Of a DNA stretch of 64,000 bases, positions 36,410-45,354 are shown in pieces (position 1 is the stretch's first letter; each line of letters opens with the position of its first letter). Both the position numbers and the translations under genes were made by a program. Origin of the DNA: Candidatus Omnitrophota bacterium (GTDB lineage Bacteria > Omnitrophota > Gorgyraeia > Velamenicoccales > Velamenicoccaceae); assembly GCA_016235185.1 (NCBI GenBank), contig JACRLT010000026.1, positions 31,946-95,945 on the forward strand, in the 5' to 3' direction. A model generated the notes under the pieces. That model saw nothing but the letters and a program-made list of their open reading frames with translations. It was not told the DNA's origin and did no database searches.

Positions 36410-37504
36410 TTAATTTGCCAGGGCAATGATGTCTTGCGCAGAGTTCGGTTTAGCCAAGGATAGGCCTTTATTTTTTAGAGCGGTCAATGCGGCCGGGTCA
36501 TTTTTTAAGCCTAAGATAATATCTTTAATGTCTTTTGGGTCTCTGGCGATAAAGCCGGCTTGTTGTGATTCAATAGTTCTTGCGTTCAAAGTTTCCTGGC
36601 CCGGGATAAGAAAGAAAAATATCATAGGCAGTCCTGTGGCCAGGCTTTCTGAAACACTTAAACCGCCGGCTTTCGTGACAATTACTTGCGAGGCCTTCAT
36701 AAGTTTTTGGACATAGTCAATGAATCCAAAGACCCGTACATTCGGGTATTTTTTTGAGGATAACCTATTATAAAGATCTTTGTTGAAACCGCAAATTACC
36801 AAAAGTTGCACATCGTCTTTTAAAAGCTCTACGATCTCTTCGATAGGGCCTGCGCCTATACCACCCGTCATGATCAAGGCAGTGAATCGATCCTTGTTAA
36901 GTCCAAATTCGCCAAGCAAAGTCTCTTTTTCGCCTGCATTGAGAAACTTTCCATCTAAAGGAATGCCGGTTATCCTGATATTCTCTGGCGCTATCCCTTT
37001 TGCGATCAAAATATCTCTTGTCGCGTCAGATGCGCAGCAGTAAATATCGGTCCCGGGGCAAATCCAAAAATTATGCACCCCAAAATCAGTTATGACCGTG
37101 ATAAGTCTTGACTTTAAGCCGTATTTTAATTTTGCGTATGCAGCGGCCTCTGATGTCAAAAAGTGGGTTGAAATAATGACATCCGGCTGTTTTTTTAAAA
37201 GATATGTTATCAACTTTCTGCAAGCAAAGCGATCAGCGAATTTTCGCAAGTGCACATTGATCAAGCTAAAAAAACGCGTATCCGACAGAAAATATAAAAA
37301 ACCCCATAATCCGCCCAGGTATTTGATCAGGAAAATATAACCGTCGGAATATATCTTCGCGAATATCGCAGGCATAAATGCCACCACATCCGCCGTTTCA
37401 GCTTCGAGGTTGTTATTTTTTGCGGCGCGCAAAATAGCTTCTGCGGCCTTTCGATGGCCTGCCCCTGCAGTAGCATATAATATCAATATGTTTTTTTCAG
37501 GCAC
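36410..37504 (-). CDS. MGDG-synthase/UgtP-like glycosyltransferase (GT28)
   Basis: About 364 residues. The N-terminal domain opens NILILYATAGAGHRKAAEAIL, the membrane-lipid glycosyltransferase signature of the MGDG synthase/UgtP family. The C-terminal domain has LIMTGGIGAGPIEEI, VTKAGGLSVSESLATGLPMIFF and PGQETLNA. It would add a sugar from a UDP-sugar to a diacylglycerol-like lipid. The GTG at 37504, overlapping the preceding stop by 8 bp, is the likely start; the frame also runs up to a TTG at 37561 inside the upstream gene. Confidence 0.82.
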   Translation of the reverse strand: MPEKNILILYATAGAGHRKAAEAILRAAKNNNLEAETADVVAFMPAIFAKIYSDGYIFLIKYLGGLWGFLYFLSDTRFFSLINVHLRKFADRFACRKLITYLLKKQPDVIISTHFLTSEAAAYAKLKYGLKSRLITVITDFGVHNFWICPGTDIYCCASDATRDILIAKGIAPENIRITGIPLDGKFLNAGEKETLLGEFGLNKDRFTALIMTGGIGAGPIEEIVELLKDDVQLLVICGFNKDLYNRLSSKKYPNVRVFGFIDYVQKLMKASQVIVTKAGGLSVSESLATGLPMIFFFLIPGQETLNARTIESQQAGFIARDPKDIKDIILGLKNDPAALTALKNKGLSLAKPNSAQDIIALAN

Positions 37505-38054
37505 GGTAATATTTGTTAGCAAGGATGTTTTTTGTAGCGGTATAGAGGGTTTTGGCGACAAAATCCGGCATGCAATCCCATTTAACCGAATTCTCCAGTT
37601 TTTCTCTTCCCGAAAGGACTAAAATAGTCTTGCAGCCGAATGCCTTTCCTGCCTTGACATCCCTAAGGCTGTCTCCTATAAAATAAGAATTTTTTAGATC
37701 GACAAACTTGTCCTTTGTCGCTTTCTTCATCAGCCCGTCTTTAGGCTTACGGCAGGCGCAATCCATCTCTTCGGTATGCAGGCAGTATAGGACACGATCT
37801 ATCTTGCCTTTTGCTTTTTTTACGCTGTTTAGCATGAAATCCGTCATCTCTTTTAGGGCTTTCCTGGAATAAAGCCCCTTTGAAACACCTGCCTGGTTTG
37901 AAATCACAAAAATTTTATATCCTGCGTTTGATAGATCTCTAATGGCACTGATAGAGCCTGGTAAAAATTTAAAACCCGACAGGCTGGTCACATATTTGTG
38001 ATCCCCGGGATATTTGTTGATTACGCCGTCACGATCTAAAAATATAGTTTTCAT
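37497..38054 (-). CDS. HAD phosphatase of the GmhB type (heptose bisphosphate phosphatase-like)
   Basis: This 185-residue protein starts MKTIFLDRDGVIN (nucleophile and acid Asp), followed by ISNQAGVSKGLYS, a zinc-binding CLHTEEMDCACRKP and IGDSLRDVKAG. This matches D-glycero-D-manno-heptose-1,7-bisphosphate phosphatase or related histidinol-phosphatase-type HAD enzymes. It lies among sugar-nucleotide and glycosyltransferase genes, so heptose or a similar sugar for the envelope is likely. No other heptose gene is in the window. Confidence 0.85.
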   Translation of the reverse strand: MKTIFLDRDGVINKYPGDHKYVTSLSGFKFLPGSISAIRDLSNAGYKIFVISNQAGVSKGLYSRKALKEMTDFMLNSVKKAKGKIDRVLYCLHTEEMDCACRKPKDGLMKKATKDKFVDLKNSYFIGDSLRDVKAGKAFGCKTILVLSGREKLENSVKWDCMPDFVAKTLYTATKNILANKYYRA

Positions 38055-38116
38055 ACAAGCACCTTAATGTTTTATTTAGCGAAGTCCTTGTGAGCTTTTG
38101 CGAACAAGGAAAGATT
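38055..38116 (-). repeat. Nested hairpin in the gap before the HAD phosphatase gene
   Basis: On the minus strand CACCT..AGGTG encloses CCTTGT..ACAAGG, with an ACTTCGC motif that recalls the cores of the paired-hairpin repeats. It fills the whole 62-bp gap between the epimerase stop and the phosphatase start. Relation to the other repeat families is uncertain. Confidence 0.4.
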
Positions 38117-39190
38117 TCAGGTGTTATTACATCTGCTTTTAAAGTGGCCGAATTTACAGATCTCTTCGAGTATTGCGCCTATATCATATGTAAGATCCCA
38201 GGCAGGGTAATCTCTTTTAAATTTTGAAATATCGGAGATATACCAGATATGGTCTCCGGCCCTGTTTTGTCGGACATATTTCGTGACGGCCTTTTTGTTT
38301 AGAATATGTTCAAATCTTTCGATAGCCTCTACTATCGATATGTTCGAAAAGCGGCCGCCGCCCATATTATATACTTCTCCGCATTTAGGCTTAAGGTAAA
38401 ACTGATACATCGCGTTAACGAAGTCATGCGCGTGGATGTTGTCCCTTACCTGCTTGCCCTTATATCCAAAAATTTTATAGGTCCGGCCTGTTGCAATGCA
38501 TTTTCCCAAATATGCAAGAAAACCATGCATTTGGGTCCCGGAATGAGCCGGGCCGGTAAGGCAGCCGCCGCGCAGTGAAACAGTCTTTAAACCGAAATAA
38601 CGGCCGTATTCCTGCACTAAAATATCGGCAGCTGTTTTTGATGCACCGAATAAGCTGTGTTTTGACTGGTCTATGTTCATGGATTCATCTATTCCTTTAT
38701 AGAAGTCATGAGATTTTGGCAGGTCAAAGCGCTTTTCCATTTCAATAAAAGGAAGGGCATTGGGCAGGTCTCCATAAACTTTATTCGTAGAAGTGAAAAT
38801 AAATACGCCCTCGGGCGAATATCTCCTGAAATTCTCCAAGAGAAACAATGTAGCGTCCGCGTTCACGCTAAAATCTGTGATCGGTTCTCTGGCAGCCCAA
38901 TCGTGTGAAGGCTGGGCAGCCGCATGGATAATAAGGTTGAAAGTGTGCGCCTTGAATATCTGTTCTAATTTTTTTTGATCGCGGATATCAACGTTAAAAT
39001 GCCTATAGGCAGGAATGTCTTTTTTTAAACGCCGGATGTTCCAAGAAGTGCTGGCCTCGGGCCCAAAGAAATACCGGCGCATGTCATTATCGATCCCTAA
39101 TACATCAAAACCTTTTTGTGAAAAGAAGCGGACAGCTTCACTGCCAATTAGTCCCCCGGAACCCGTGACTAGAATTTTTCTTTTTTTCAT
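38117..39190 (-). CDS. NAD-dependent sugar epimerase, CDP-paratose 2-epimerase-like (extended SDR)
   Basis: This 357-residue protein has the Rossmann motif [24 protein letters not shown] and [10 protein letters not shown]. The extended-SDR active-site pair reads FGASK (F181, K185) where YxxxK is usual. The following [21 protein letters not shown] matches proteins annotated as CDP-tyvelose/paratose epimerases. It should modify a nucleotide sugar for the surface glycan. The missing Tyr may be compensated by another residue or point to a different reaction. Confidence 0.78.
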   Translation of the reverse strand: MKKRKILVTGSGGLIGSEAVRFFSQKGFDVLGIDNDMRRYFFGPEASTSWNIRRLKKDIPAYRHFNVDIRDQKKLEQIFKAHTFNLIIHAAAQPSHDWAAREPITDFSVNADATLFLLENFRRYSPEGVFIFTSTNKVYGDLPNALPFIEMEKRFDLPKSHDFYKGIDESMNIDQSKHSLFGASKTAADILVQEYGRYFGLKTVSLRGGCLTGPAHSGTQMHGFLAYLGKCIATGRTYKIFGYKGKQVRDNIHAHDFVNAMYQFYLKPKCGEVYNMGGGRFSNISIVEAIERFEHILNKKAVTKYVRQNRAGDHIWYISDISKFKRDYPAWDLTYDIGAILEEICKFGHFKSRCNNT

Positions 39191-39197
39191 ATTGCTG

Positions 39198-39998
39198 TTA
39201 TCTGCCCTCTGCCCTCTGCCCTCTGCCCTCTGCCCTCTGCCCTCTGTTTTCTAATAGCATCTGCCGGTATTTGGCATAACTCATGATTTGGTAAAGGGTG
39301 TCAAAAAAGGCTACCATAAAGCCTATGAAACCGTCCCTCCATCCATATTTACCTATGAATCTGCGGAAAAAGCGGTCAACGGCCCTCCAGGTAATGCGGC
39401 CTGCGCCCATTTTTCTATTCGTTGTTATCCATTTTTGAGCCTCTAACGTTGTCTGGCGGTTTAAGCTTGCTAAAAAATGTTCGAAATCAGGATAGCCTTT
39501 ATGGACTATGTCTTCTTTGAGATGGCCGCAAGTGCCGTCAATGGTCACACGCGGATGAACTACAACATCCTCATATTTGAATTTTTCTTTTTGGAATAAC
39601 CTGACTTTTGCTGCAGGATACCAGCCGCCGTAACGTACCCAGTAGCTCCCTATAAAATTACGCAGAGGTATGGAAAAACACGCGTGAGCTGTCAGAAGTA
39701 AGATAGAGCTTATCTCTTTTTTTAATTCCGGCGTAACTTTTTCATCCGCGTCAAGGCTTAAGACCCAGCTATTTTTAGCTTGGGCATAGGCCCAATTGCG
39801 ATGGGTCCCTTCAACGTCCATTTTCTTGGTTAGGATCTTATCTGCGAGCTTCTGGGCAGCGCGGATCGTTTCGTCCGTGCTCAAATCATCTACAACTATG
39901 ATTTCGTCTGCCCAACCCTTTACGGATTCAAGGCATTCGGTGATATTGTTCTCCTCGTTTTTAGTCAAAACAACTACGCTTAGAGGCAACTTATCCAT
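39198..39998 (-). CDS. Family 2 glycosyltransferase (WaaE/KdtX-like)
   Basis: This 266-residue protein opens [21 protein letters not shown] and has [10 protein letters not shown] and the metal-binding LSLDADE, followed by the region [21 protein letters not shown] seen in LPS-core transferases. The C-terminal 15 residues (GQRAEGR repeated) come from a 7-bp tandem repeat. It overlaps the aminotransferase stop by 8 bp. It probably adds a sugar to lipid A core or O-antigen. Confidence 0.85.
   Translation of the reverse strand: MDKLPLSVVVLTKNEENNITECLESVKGWADEIIVVDDLSTDETIRAAQKLADKILTKKMDVEGTHRNWAYAQAKNSWVLSLDADEKVTPELKKEISSILLLTAHACFSIPLRNFIGSYWVRYGGWYPAAKVRLFQKEKFKYEDVVVHPRVTIDGTCGHLKEDIVHKGYPDFEHFLASLNRQTTLEAQKWITTNRKMGAGRITWRAVDRFFRRFIGKYGWRDGFIGFMVAFFDTLYQIMSYAKYRQMLLENRGQRAEGRGQRAEGR
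39201..39246. repeat. Heptanucleotide tandem repeat (TCTGCCC, 6.6 units)
   Basis: Six perfect units and four extra bases run through the last codons of the glycosyltransferase gene, starting 3 bp beyond its stop codon. Since 7 is not a multiple of 3, any gain or loss of a unit changes the reading frame and the C-terminal tail. Confidence 0.95.
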
Positions 39999-41100
39999 TT
40001 TTGACCAATCCTTTCAATATTTTGACTACATATTTTATATCTGATTCCTTAATATGCGGATAAATGGGCAGGCACAGGACATCATGGGATATTTTTTCAG
40101 CAACAGGGAAATCCCCTGTTTTATAGCCCAGATCCCTGTAGACTTCCTGCAAGTGCAACGCAATAGGATAATGGACCGCAGCATTGACCCCTGCTTTTTT
40201 TAGGCCTTCAAGGACTGCGTCCCTATTTTTCACCCGGACAGCAAAAATATGATACACGTGTTTGCCGTAAGATGCTTCTTCGGGCAAAATGATGTTTTCT
40301 GCGCCGCAAAGAAGCTTGCGATAAAGTTTTGCAGCTAAAATCCTTCTCTTGTTCCACTCATCGAGTTTTTTTAATTTTTGCCCTAAAAATAAAGCCTGCA
40401 CAGAATCAAGCCTGGAATTATACCCTAAAGAAACATGTTCATAACGCGTCTTTCTTCCGTAGTCGCGCAATTTTTTTAATTTCTCGAATAATTTTTCATC
40501 ATTTGTGACTAACATGCCTCCGTCGCCGAAAGCGCCAAGGTTTTTCGTAGGGTAAAAACTGAATGCCCCGATATCGCCTATGCACCCTACTTTTTTGCCG
40601 TGATACTCCGCCCCGTGGGCCTGGGCCGCATCTTCTATAACTTTTAATCCATGTTTTTTAGCGATACGCAAAATAGGCCGCATATCGGCCGATTGCCCAT
40701 AAAGATGCACAGGCATGATGGCTTTGGTCTTTGAGGTAATGGCTTTTTCTATTTTTGAGATATCGATATTGAATGTCTTTTCATCGATATCCACAAAAAC
40801 CGGGGTAGCCCCGGTATAGGTAATTGCAAAGGCCGAGGCGATATAGGTGTAGGTGGGCACGATGACCTCGTCTTTCGGGCCTATACCTAAGCCCAGGAGC
40901 CCTAAAAACAGGGCGTCTGTCCCTGAATTAACCCCTAAGGCATATTTTGTGCCGATAAACCCGGCGAAGGAACATTCGAATTCCCTGACATCCCGGCCCA
41001 GGATATAATCCCCTCTTTTGACCAATTCACCAAAGGCACGGTTTGCGGCGACCTTGATCTCCTTAAATTGCGGCTTCAGATCAGTAAACGGTATTTTCAT
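39991..41100 (-). CDS. DegT/DnrJ/EryC1/StrS aminotransferase (sugar aminotransferase)
   Basis: This is a PLP enzyme of about 369 residues. It has GTKYALGVNSGTDALFLGL, the PLP-aspartate region VIEDAAQAHGA and the Schiff-base Lys in SFYPTKNLGAFGDGG (about K186). It would aminate a keto sugar nucleotide for the surface glycan. I start at ATG 41100 (AAGG 9 nt upstream); a further ATG at 41118 overlaps the AbiEii stop (ATGA). Either way it is coupled to the toxin gene. Confidence 0.9.
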   Translation of the reverse strand: MKIPFTDLKPQFKEIKVAANRAFGELVKRGDYILGRDVREFECSFAGFIGTKYALGVNSGTDALFLGLLGLGIGPKDEVIVPTYTYIASAFAITYTGATPVFVDIDEKTFNIDISKIEKAITSKTKAIMPVHLYGQSADMRPILRIAKKHGLKVIEDAAQAHGAEYHGKKVGCIGDIGAFSFYPTKNLGAFGDGGMLVTNDEKLFEKLKKLRDYGRKTRYEHVSLGYNSRLDSVQALFLGQKLKKLDEWNKRRILAAKLYRKLLCGAENIILPEEASYGKHVYHIFAVRVKNRDAVLEGLKKAGVNAAVHYPIALHLQEVYRDLGYKTGDFPVAEKISHDVLCLPIYPHIKESDIKYVVKILKGLVKNG

Positions 41101-41114
41101 GGTTTGCGCCTTGA

Positions 41115-41972
41115 TCATAGTGAATCCGTTAATTTGTTTAACCTGTCCAAAAAAAACTCATTGCTCCAAAGTTTTAAAGTATCTAAAAATTCGGGTTTTA
41201 GGAATCGCGCCAGTTCTTCTCTTGCCTGTCGCCAATTCATAGAAATGATCTTTTTCTTCATCTCATCCTGATACCACGCTTTATCCGCCGACACATTTTG
41301 TCCCGTCCACGGCCCGGTCTGATTTAAGGCATTTGATAAAAAAATGAAATTAATGTGTGTTTTTCTGCTTACGTACCAGATAAAATCGTACCAATCCCTG
41401 CCTTTATTATACTCCCGGCACAGCAAGGCGTGGTTTTTCCCGGCAAATAAGCTGGGAAGGTCCTGGGTTGTTACGGCAAACGCGAACGGAAAATCCAAAA
41501 ATTTATTTTCAAAATTGCCCCCTAAGGGCGGATTGGTGTCGATCTCGATCTTTATTTTTATTTTTCTTTGGCTCTTGTCTCCCTTTAGGTGATGAAGGGT
41601 CAAGATTTTTCCCAGCGAATTATCCTTGAGAAAACATTTTTTTACGGTTTGGCCTGCTTTAGAGCGGTCTGTGATCTCCATGTTATAACCGTAGACATTT
41701 AATTCTGCGGATAAAGGTTTTAAATATGGTTCGAATTCAAAATCCTTATCCGGCACTTTTAAAATAAAATCCAGGTCTTCCGAAAAACGATCCAGGCTAT
41801 AAAAGATCCTCAAGGCCGTTCCGCCTTGAAAAGCGGCTTTTTTGAAAAAATCAGTCCTGGATAAGGCCGCCAGGGCGACCTCTTGAGTAATTTCTCTTAA
41901 CGCGTTCTCTTCCTCTTGTTGGGAAAGGCATTTATAGAGATCCAGCCGCTCCTGGATCATTTTAATGCTCAT
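41115..41972 (-). CDS. AbiEii/AbiGii-type nucleotidyltransferase toxin
   Basis: This 285-residue protein has the toxin's nucleotidyltransferase signature GGTALRIFYSLDRFSEDLDF, then KIKIEIDTNPP and the conserved lysine-rich segments GKNHALLCREYNKGRDWYDFIWY. AbiEii-type toxins are GTP-binding nucleotidyltransferases and form type IV toxin-antitoxin or phage-abortive systems. It overlaps its antitoxin by 4 bp upstream and the aminotransferase downstream. Its place inside a polysaccharide cluster is unusual. Confidence 0.9.
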   Translation of the reverse strand: MSIKMIQERLDLYKCLSQQEEENALREITQEVALAALSRTDFFKKAAFQGGTALRIFYSLDRFSEDLDFILKVPDKDFEFEPYLKPLSAELNVYGYNMEITDRSKAGQTVKKCFLKDNSLGKILTLHHLKGDKSQRKIKIKIEIDTNPPLGGNFENKFLDFPFAFAVTTQDLPSLFAGKNHALLCREYNKGRDWYDFIWYVSRKTHINFIFLSNALNQTGPWTGQNVSADKAWYQDEMKKKIISMNWRQAREELARFLKPEFLDTLKLWSNEFFLDRLNKLTDSL

Positions 41973-42604
41973 TGCTTTAGATCCTTCTCTACTCCTTTGA
42001 TGAATTTTTTAATCCTTGAGTTTTTATGAATAGCGCCTAATTGCCCCAGAAGATCAATATTTGTATTTTTCATACTTTCAATTTCGACGCGGAGGCTTTT
42101 TACAACAGGGTCGATACCGCGCCAATCCTTTTTATAAACATAGACATAATCTATAAGCGCTTTCCAGGGGCTTGCCATGAAATATGGCCCTTGAGGCGAT
42201 TCAACGCGATCAACGCCAAAAAATAGCGATTGGAACGGGATGCGCTTATAACTAAAAACTCCAAGCGGGGTTGTAAATTCCTTCGCATTTTTAGAAGCGG
42301 CGCTGGTTACGGCATAAACAGCTTCAGGGATCCAGCCATGATAATTCAACGCCGATTCAAAACTGACATAAGACGGCCCGTAGATCAACTGCGCCAGCCC
42401 GAACAGGTTGATCCCCTTGCGTTGAAATTTTTTTGCCAAAGCGTAAAGCCCTTTTTTAATATGGATGATCTCGCCCTTAGCGATCGCCCTTTTGATTATC
42501 CCATAACGGCTGTTAGGCGTGCCGGGAAGTAGATTCGCGACAACATCATCAGTGAAAACATCGTTAGGAACAAATTCAATGATCTTTTCGACTAATTTTT
42601 CCAT
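41969..42604 (-). CDS. AbiEi-type antitoxin (transcriptional regulator)
   Basis: This 211-residue protein has an N-terminal winged-helix part (FTDDVVANLLPGTPNSRYGIIKRAIAKGEIIHIKKGLYAL) and the AbiEi core (GPSYVSFESALNYHGWIPEAVYAVTSAASK, PWKALIDYVYVYKKDW). In known systems the antitoxin counters AbiEii without binding it and represses its own promoter through inverted repeats. The ATGA junction with the toxin shows coupling. Confidence 0.88.
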   Translation of the reverse strand: MEKLVEKIIEFVPNDVFTDDVVANLLPGTPNSRYGIIKRAIAKGEIIHIKKGLYALAKKFQRKGINLFGLAQLIYGPSYVSFESALNYHGWIPEAVYAVTSAASKNAKEFTTPLGVFSYKRIPFQSLFFGVDRVESPQGPYFMASPWKALIDYVYVYKKDWRGIDPVVKSLRVEIESMKNTNIDLLGQLGAIHKNSRIKKFIKGVEKDLKQ

Positions 42605-42613
42605 AGCACAAAG

Positions 42614-42680
42614 TTTTCTATGTAACTGTCATTTTTTGACAGTTACATAGAAAATATAGCACATTTGCCTCATTTTTCAA
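42614..42680 (-). promoter_or_regulatory. AbiE promoter with 18-bp perfect inverted-repeat operator
   Basis: Minus-strand TTGAAA (42675-42680), a 16-nt spacer and TATATT (42653-42658) form the promoter. Directly downstream, arms 42614-42631 and 42637-42654 are perfect 18-bp inverted repeats (TTTTCTATGTAACTGTCA) around TTTTT. The inner arm end overlaps the -10 box. A single half-site-like TTTTGACAGTTTTA lies near 42732-42747. This fits autorepression by the antitoxin. The rest of 42605-42749 holds nothing else. Confidence 0.8.
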
Positions 42681-42749
42681 TACTTATTTCAAAATTAATC
42701 TGCACCTATCAATCTTCATTAATTCATCGAAAGTCATATTTTGACAGTT

Positions 42750-43721
42750 TTAGAAGACGTCCCAATCACCTGTTTGGATCATCCATCTTTTTTTCATAAG
42801 TTTCTCCTGTTCATGAGACTTTATATCGAGAACCAATATCTGTCTTTTGGGCAATAGGAAACTTGGTACGGGGAAAAAGCAGGCTTGGATGGCAAAAAAA
42901 AGCGGTATTGTGGTGCTCATCATCGCCATCATTTTTTTACCCTCGTTTATCGTCCAGGCTGCAATATGTTTTAAAAGACTGACTTCAACGCAATGGCGTC
43001 GTCCCCATAATTCCATGACAAGTACCAGATCCCTGCCCATGACATGCGCCTTACGCGCAACAGCAAATCCTAAACAATGGTCTTTCTGCTCATAGGAAAA
43101 AAATACATATTTGTTGTTTGGGTGGCTGGCATAACGCCAATTCAGGTATCCTGAACTGCGCTCTAAAATCGGCCCATCCGGCAAAAATTCTTTTATAAAA
43201 ATATCGTGTTTGGGGCCGAATTCCTTCGTTTCTTTAATCTCATTAAATAAGCGTTTTGACAGGTTAACGAAAGGAGCGATCCAGGTAGTTAAAATAACAT
43301 TCTCCTGGCAATCAAGTTTCAAAAAAGACTGGATAGAATTTGAATTGGGGAAGGCAAAAAAGATCTCATCAGATCCGACGCTTTCTTTCAAGGCTTCCAA
43401 AGTGGAGAAAAAAAGACCCTTTTTTCGGGCTTGGGGCAGTGTCGCTACATCCAAACAATGCCATCCGATTAAAGTTGAGTTATTTGCATGGATACGAAAA
43501 GGTGCCATAGCGCTTGAGCTTATGATAGTATCCCCTTCTTTTACCACGGCTATCCTGCCCTCTCCCGCAGGCGTGTGATACTTCCAGCGATAAAACTCCG
43601 GAGTCATATGGGAATCTGTAGCTCCTGTACGCGCCAGATGGTCTCTGTATGCTTCTCTTTGAAAAGTCGCATATGCCTGGTAATCTATCCGTGACGCTTG
43701 AATAAGTTCAACCTTGGTCAT
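42750..43721 (-). CDS. GNAT-type acyltransferase in glycan cluster
   Basis: This 323-residue protein has an N-terminal GNAT-like fold: FYRWKYHTPAGEGRIAVVKEGDTIISSSAMAPF, then DVATLPQARKKGLFF in place of the acetyl-CoA loop. The second half holds GYLNWRYASHPNNKYVFF, and the end WMIQTGDWDVF is typical of acyltransferases found in O-antigen and exopolysaccharide clusters. It may acylate an amino sugar. It is coupled by a 4-bp overlap to the deacetylase. Confidence 0.7.
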   Translation of the reverse strand: MTKVELIQASRIDYQAYATFQREAYRDHLARTGATDSHMTPEFYRWKYHTPAGEGRIAVVKEGDTIISSSAMAPFRIHANNSTLIGWHCLDVATLPQARKKGLFFSTLEALKESVGSDEIFFAFPNSNSIQSFLKLDCQENVILTTWIAPFVNLSKRLFNEIKETKEFGPKHDIFIKEFLPDGPILERSSGYLNWRYASHPNNKYVFFSYEQKDHCLGFAVARKAHVMGRDLVLVMELWGRRHCVEVSLLKHIAAWTINEGKKMMAMMSTTIPLFFAIQACFFPVPSFLLPKRQILVLDIKSHEQEKLMKKRWMIQTGDWDVF

Positions 43722-44602
43722 GCTATTTCTTTCTTAAGGCTCAAGAGGGCAGCGTATTCCTGATCTCTGCTGGGGCTTAAGACAAACCCGGCTTTTTTCC
43801 TGTCACCTTTCCATCTGGACAGCTCTGAATCTTTGGCGCGGCCTATATGCACGAGGATCTCGATCTTTTTTGCGCCGTTATTTTCCGCAGCTCGAACCCC
43901 GGCTAAAATATTCGGTATGCTCATCATCCCGCTGTAGAGGACACCAAGCATTGCATCCGGATGTGTAAGGCCAACTTTCTCGGCTATTTTTAAGTCGAAG
44001 GGAACGCAAACTTGTAAAATAAAGTGCTTGATCGTATTTATCAAAAAATGGCTTGAAGAACACTCTCTCGGGACGTGCGATAGATAAAACGGCTCGTTAA
44101 CTATCCTTATTTCCGGAATACGGTATTCTCTGGCGAGCTTCGCTGCAATACGGAATAAAAAAGGAAGCATATGCATATGGATATGGCCGTCTATGGCAGA
44201 TAGCGGCCTGGGTTTTATAACGCTGATTATCTTCTCGATCTGTGCGCGCCATTCTCTTTCAACCTCGTTTAAGATCGCTTTCTTTGTGTTTCCAGAGCTC
44301 AAAAGGTATTGTTTTAAAATACCCATAAATTCGATATTAAAAAATCCGTCTTGGTCAACAAGCAGCGGAACATCACTTGAGGGTAATATCGGTTTTCCTT
44401 CCCAGAGATTAAGATGGGCCGCGATCCTGGCAGTTTGTTTAGTTCGAGATCCCAGGAATCTTCCTATATCCTCAAAGCAATCACTGTTTGCAAATATGCT
44501 AAAACCATCCAAAAGGCCGTCTTCCCAGGCCTTAAGCATGCGTGATGTGATGCCGGCAGTAGCACCTAGATCGTCAGAATGATATATGAGTTTAACGCCC
44601 AC
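43718..44602 (-). CDS. ChbG/YdjC-like carbohydrate deacetylase
   Basis: This 294-residue protein starts at GTG (GVKLIYHSDDLGATAGI). Metal and catalytic motifs of the YdjC family are seen: DDLG, AAHLNLWEGKP and AIDGHIHMHMLPF. The family removes N-acetyl groups from GlcNAc-containing sugars. Next to the acyltransferase it suggests acyl exchange on an amino sugar, perhaps on a lipid-linked intermediate. Confidence 0.85.
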   Translation of the reverse strand: MGVKLIYHSDDLGATAGITSRMLKAWEDGLLDGFSIFANSDCFEDIGRFLGSRTKQTARIAAHLNLWEGKPILPSSDVPLLVDQDGFFNIEFMGILKQYLLSSGNTKKAILNEVEREWRAQIEKIISVIKPRPLSAIDGHIHMHMLPFLFRIAAKLAREYRIPEIRIVNEPFYLSHVPRECSSSHFLINTIKHFILQVCVPFDLKIAEKVGLTHPDAMLGVLYSGMMSIPNILAGVRAAENNGAKKIEILVHIGRAKDSELSRWKGDRKKAGFVLSPSRDQEYAALLSLKKEIA

Positions 44603-44605
44603 TTT

Positions 44606-45352
44606 TTATTGGACCTCTACCTTATTGAGTACAACCGACACATAGCCTACCGGGGTCCAGCTCTTGAATACCAATGGGCTTCTACTATTATCATCAGTGA
44701 TCCAGGCATCAAAGCTGGCGCCATGGCCTGAAGGCTGGCCATCTCTACGTATATCAATAGATATTTTTGCCACCCCTCCACTTACAAAAACGACATCACC
44801 CTTCATTATATAAACGACGTCTTCAGCTAAGCAGCGGACCTGATGGATAACACCTTTTTCTAAAGGAAGGGTTAACAAGTGCACAAAAGCGCCAAGGGGG
44901 TCATAAGTGGGTTCGGCGATCTTAATTTTTCTGTCATCCCTGGTAACCAGAAGATTTTCCTGGTCGAAAAATATTTCTTTAGATTTCTGTTTATCTTTTA
45001 CTACGGTAGTCTCGATATATTGATATGGCAGGCCGTTCTTCTTTAAAAAGTGTGTTTCTATGCGTGCGCTGGCTTCGATAAACTTTTCGATAAAACTGCC
45101 CAGGGTAGTTGCCTGCGCAGAATAAATATCCGTATCCTCCTTTGAGGTATAGGCAAAATTCAGCGTTCCAATGGGTAAAATTGATCCGTAGTACATTTTA
45201 TAGACCAAAACCCTGTGTGAAACGGCCGAAGATAAGCTGCCAATATTATTTTTTGCCCGTAGAGGGGTATCGAATATCATGTCTTTTAAAATGCCACATA
45301 TCAAAAAGAAAGCTAAAATAACCAAAAAATATCGTTTAATTTTACGCAACAT
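44606..45352 (-). CDS. Exported protein, DUF3108-like
   Basis: This 248-residue protein has an N-terminal membrane anchor or signal (IKRYFLVILAFFLICGILKDM) and a beta-rich remainder. Segments such as YGSILPIGTLNFAYTSKEDTD, TYDPLGAFVHLLTLPL, and the closing PVGYVSVVLNKVE resemble DUF3108 proteins, which are periplasmic or outer-membrane-associated and of unknown function. It lies between the deacetylase and the GT-C-like genes with 3- and 2-bp gaps. Confidence 0.6.
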   Translation of the reverse strand: MLRKIKRYFLVILAFFLICGILKDMIFDTPLRAKNNIGSLSSAVSHRVLVYKMYYGSILPIGTLNFAYTSKEDTDIYSAQATTLGSFIEKFIEASARIETHFLKKNGLPYQYIETTVVKDKQKSKEIFFDQENLLVTRDDRKIKIAEPTYDPLGAFVHLLTLPLEKGVIHQVRCLAEDVVYIMKGDVVFVSGGVAKISIDIRRDGQPSGHGASFDAWITDDNSRSPLVFKSWTPVGYVSVVLNKVEVQ

Positions 45353-45354
45353 AA

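Noticed and set aside
37505..37561. TTG start of the GT28-type glycosyltransferase inside the HAD phosphatase gene
   Set aside because: It adds 19 residues before the first core strand and overlaps the upstream gene by 65 bp. GTG 37504 gives a normal N-terminus and short overlap.
39201..39246. CRISPR-like tandem repeat
   Set aside because: The unit is 7 bp with no spacers. It is a microsatellite, not an array. No other array-like pattern was seen in the window.
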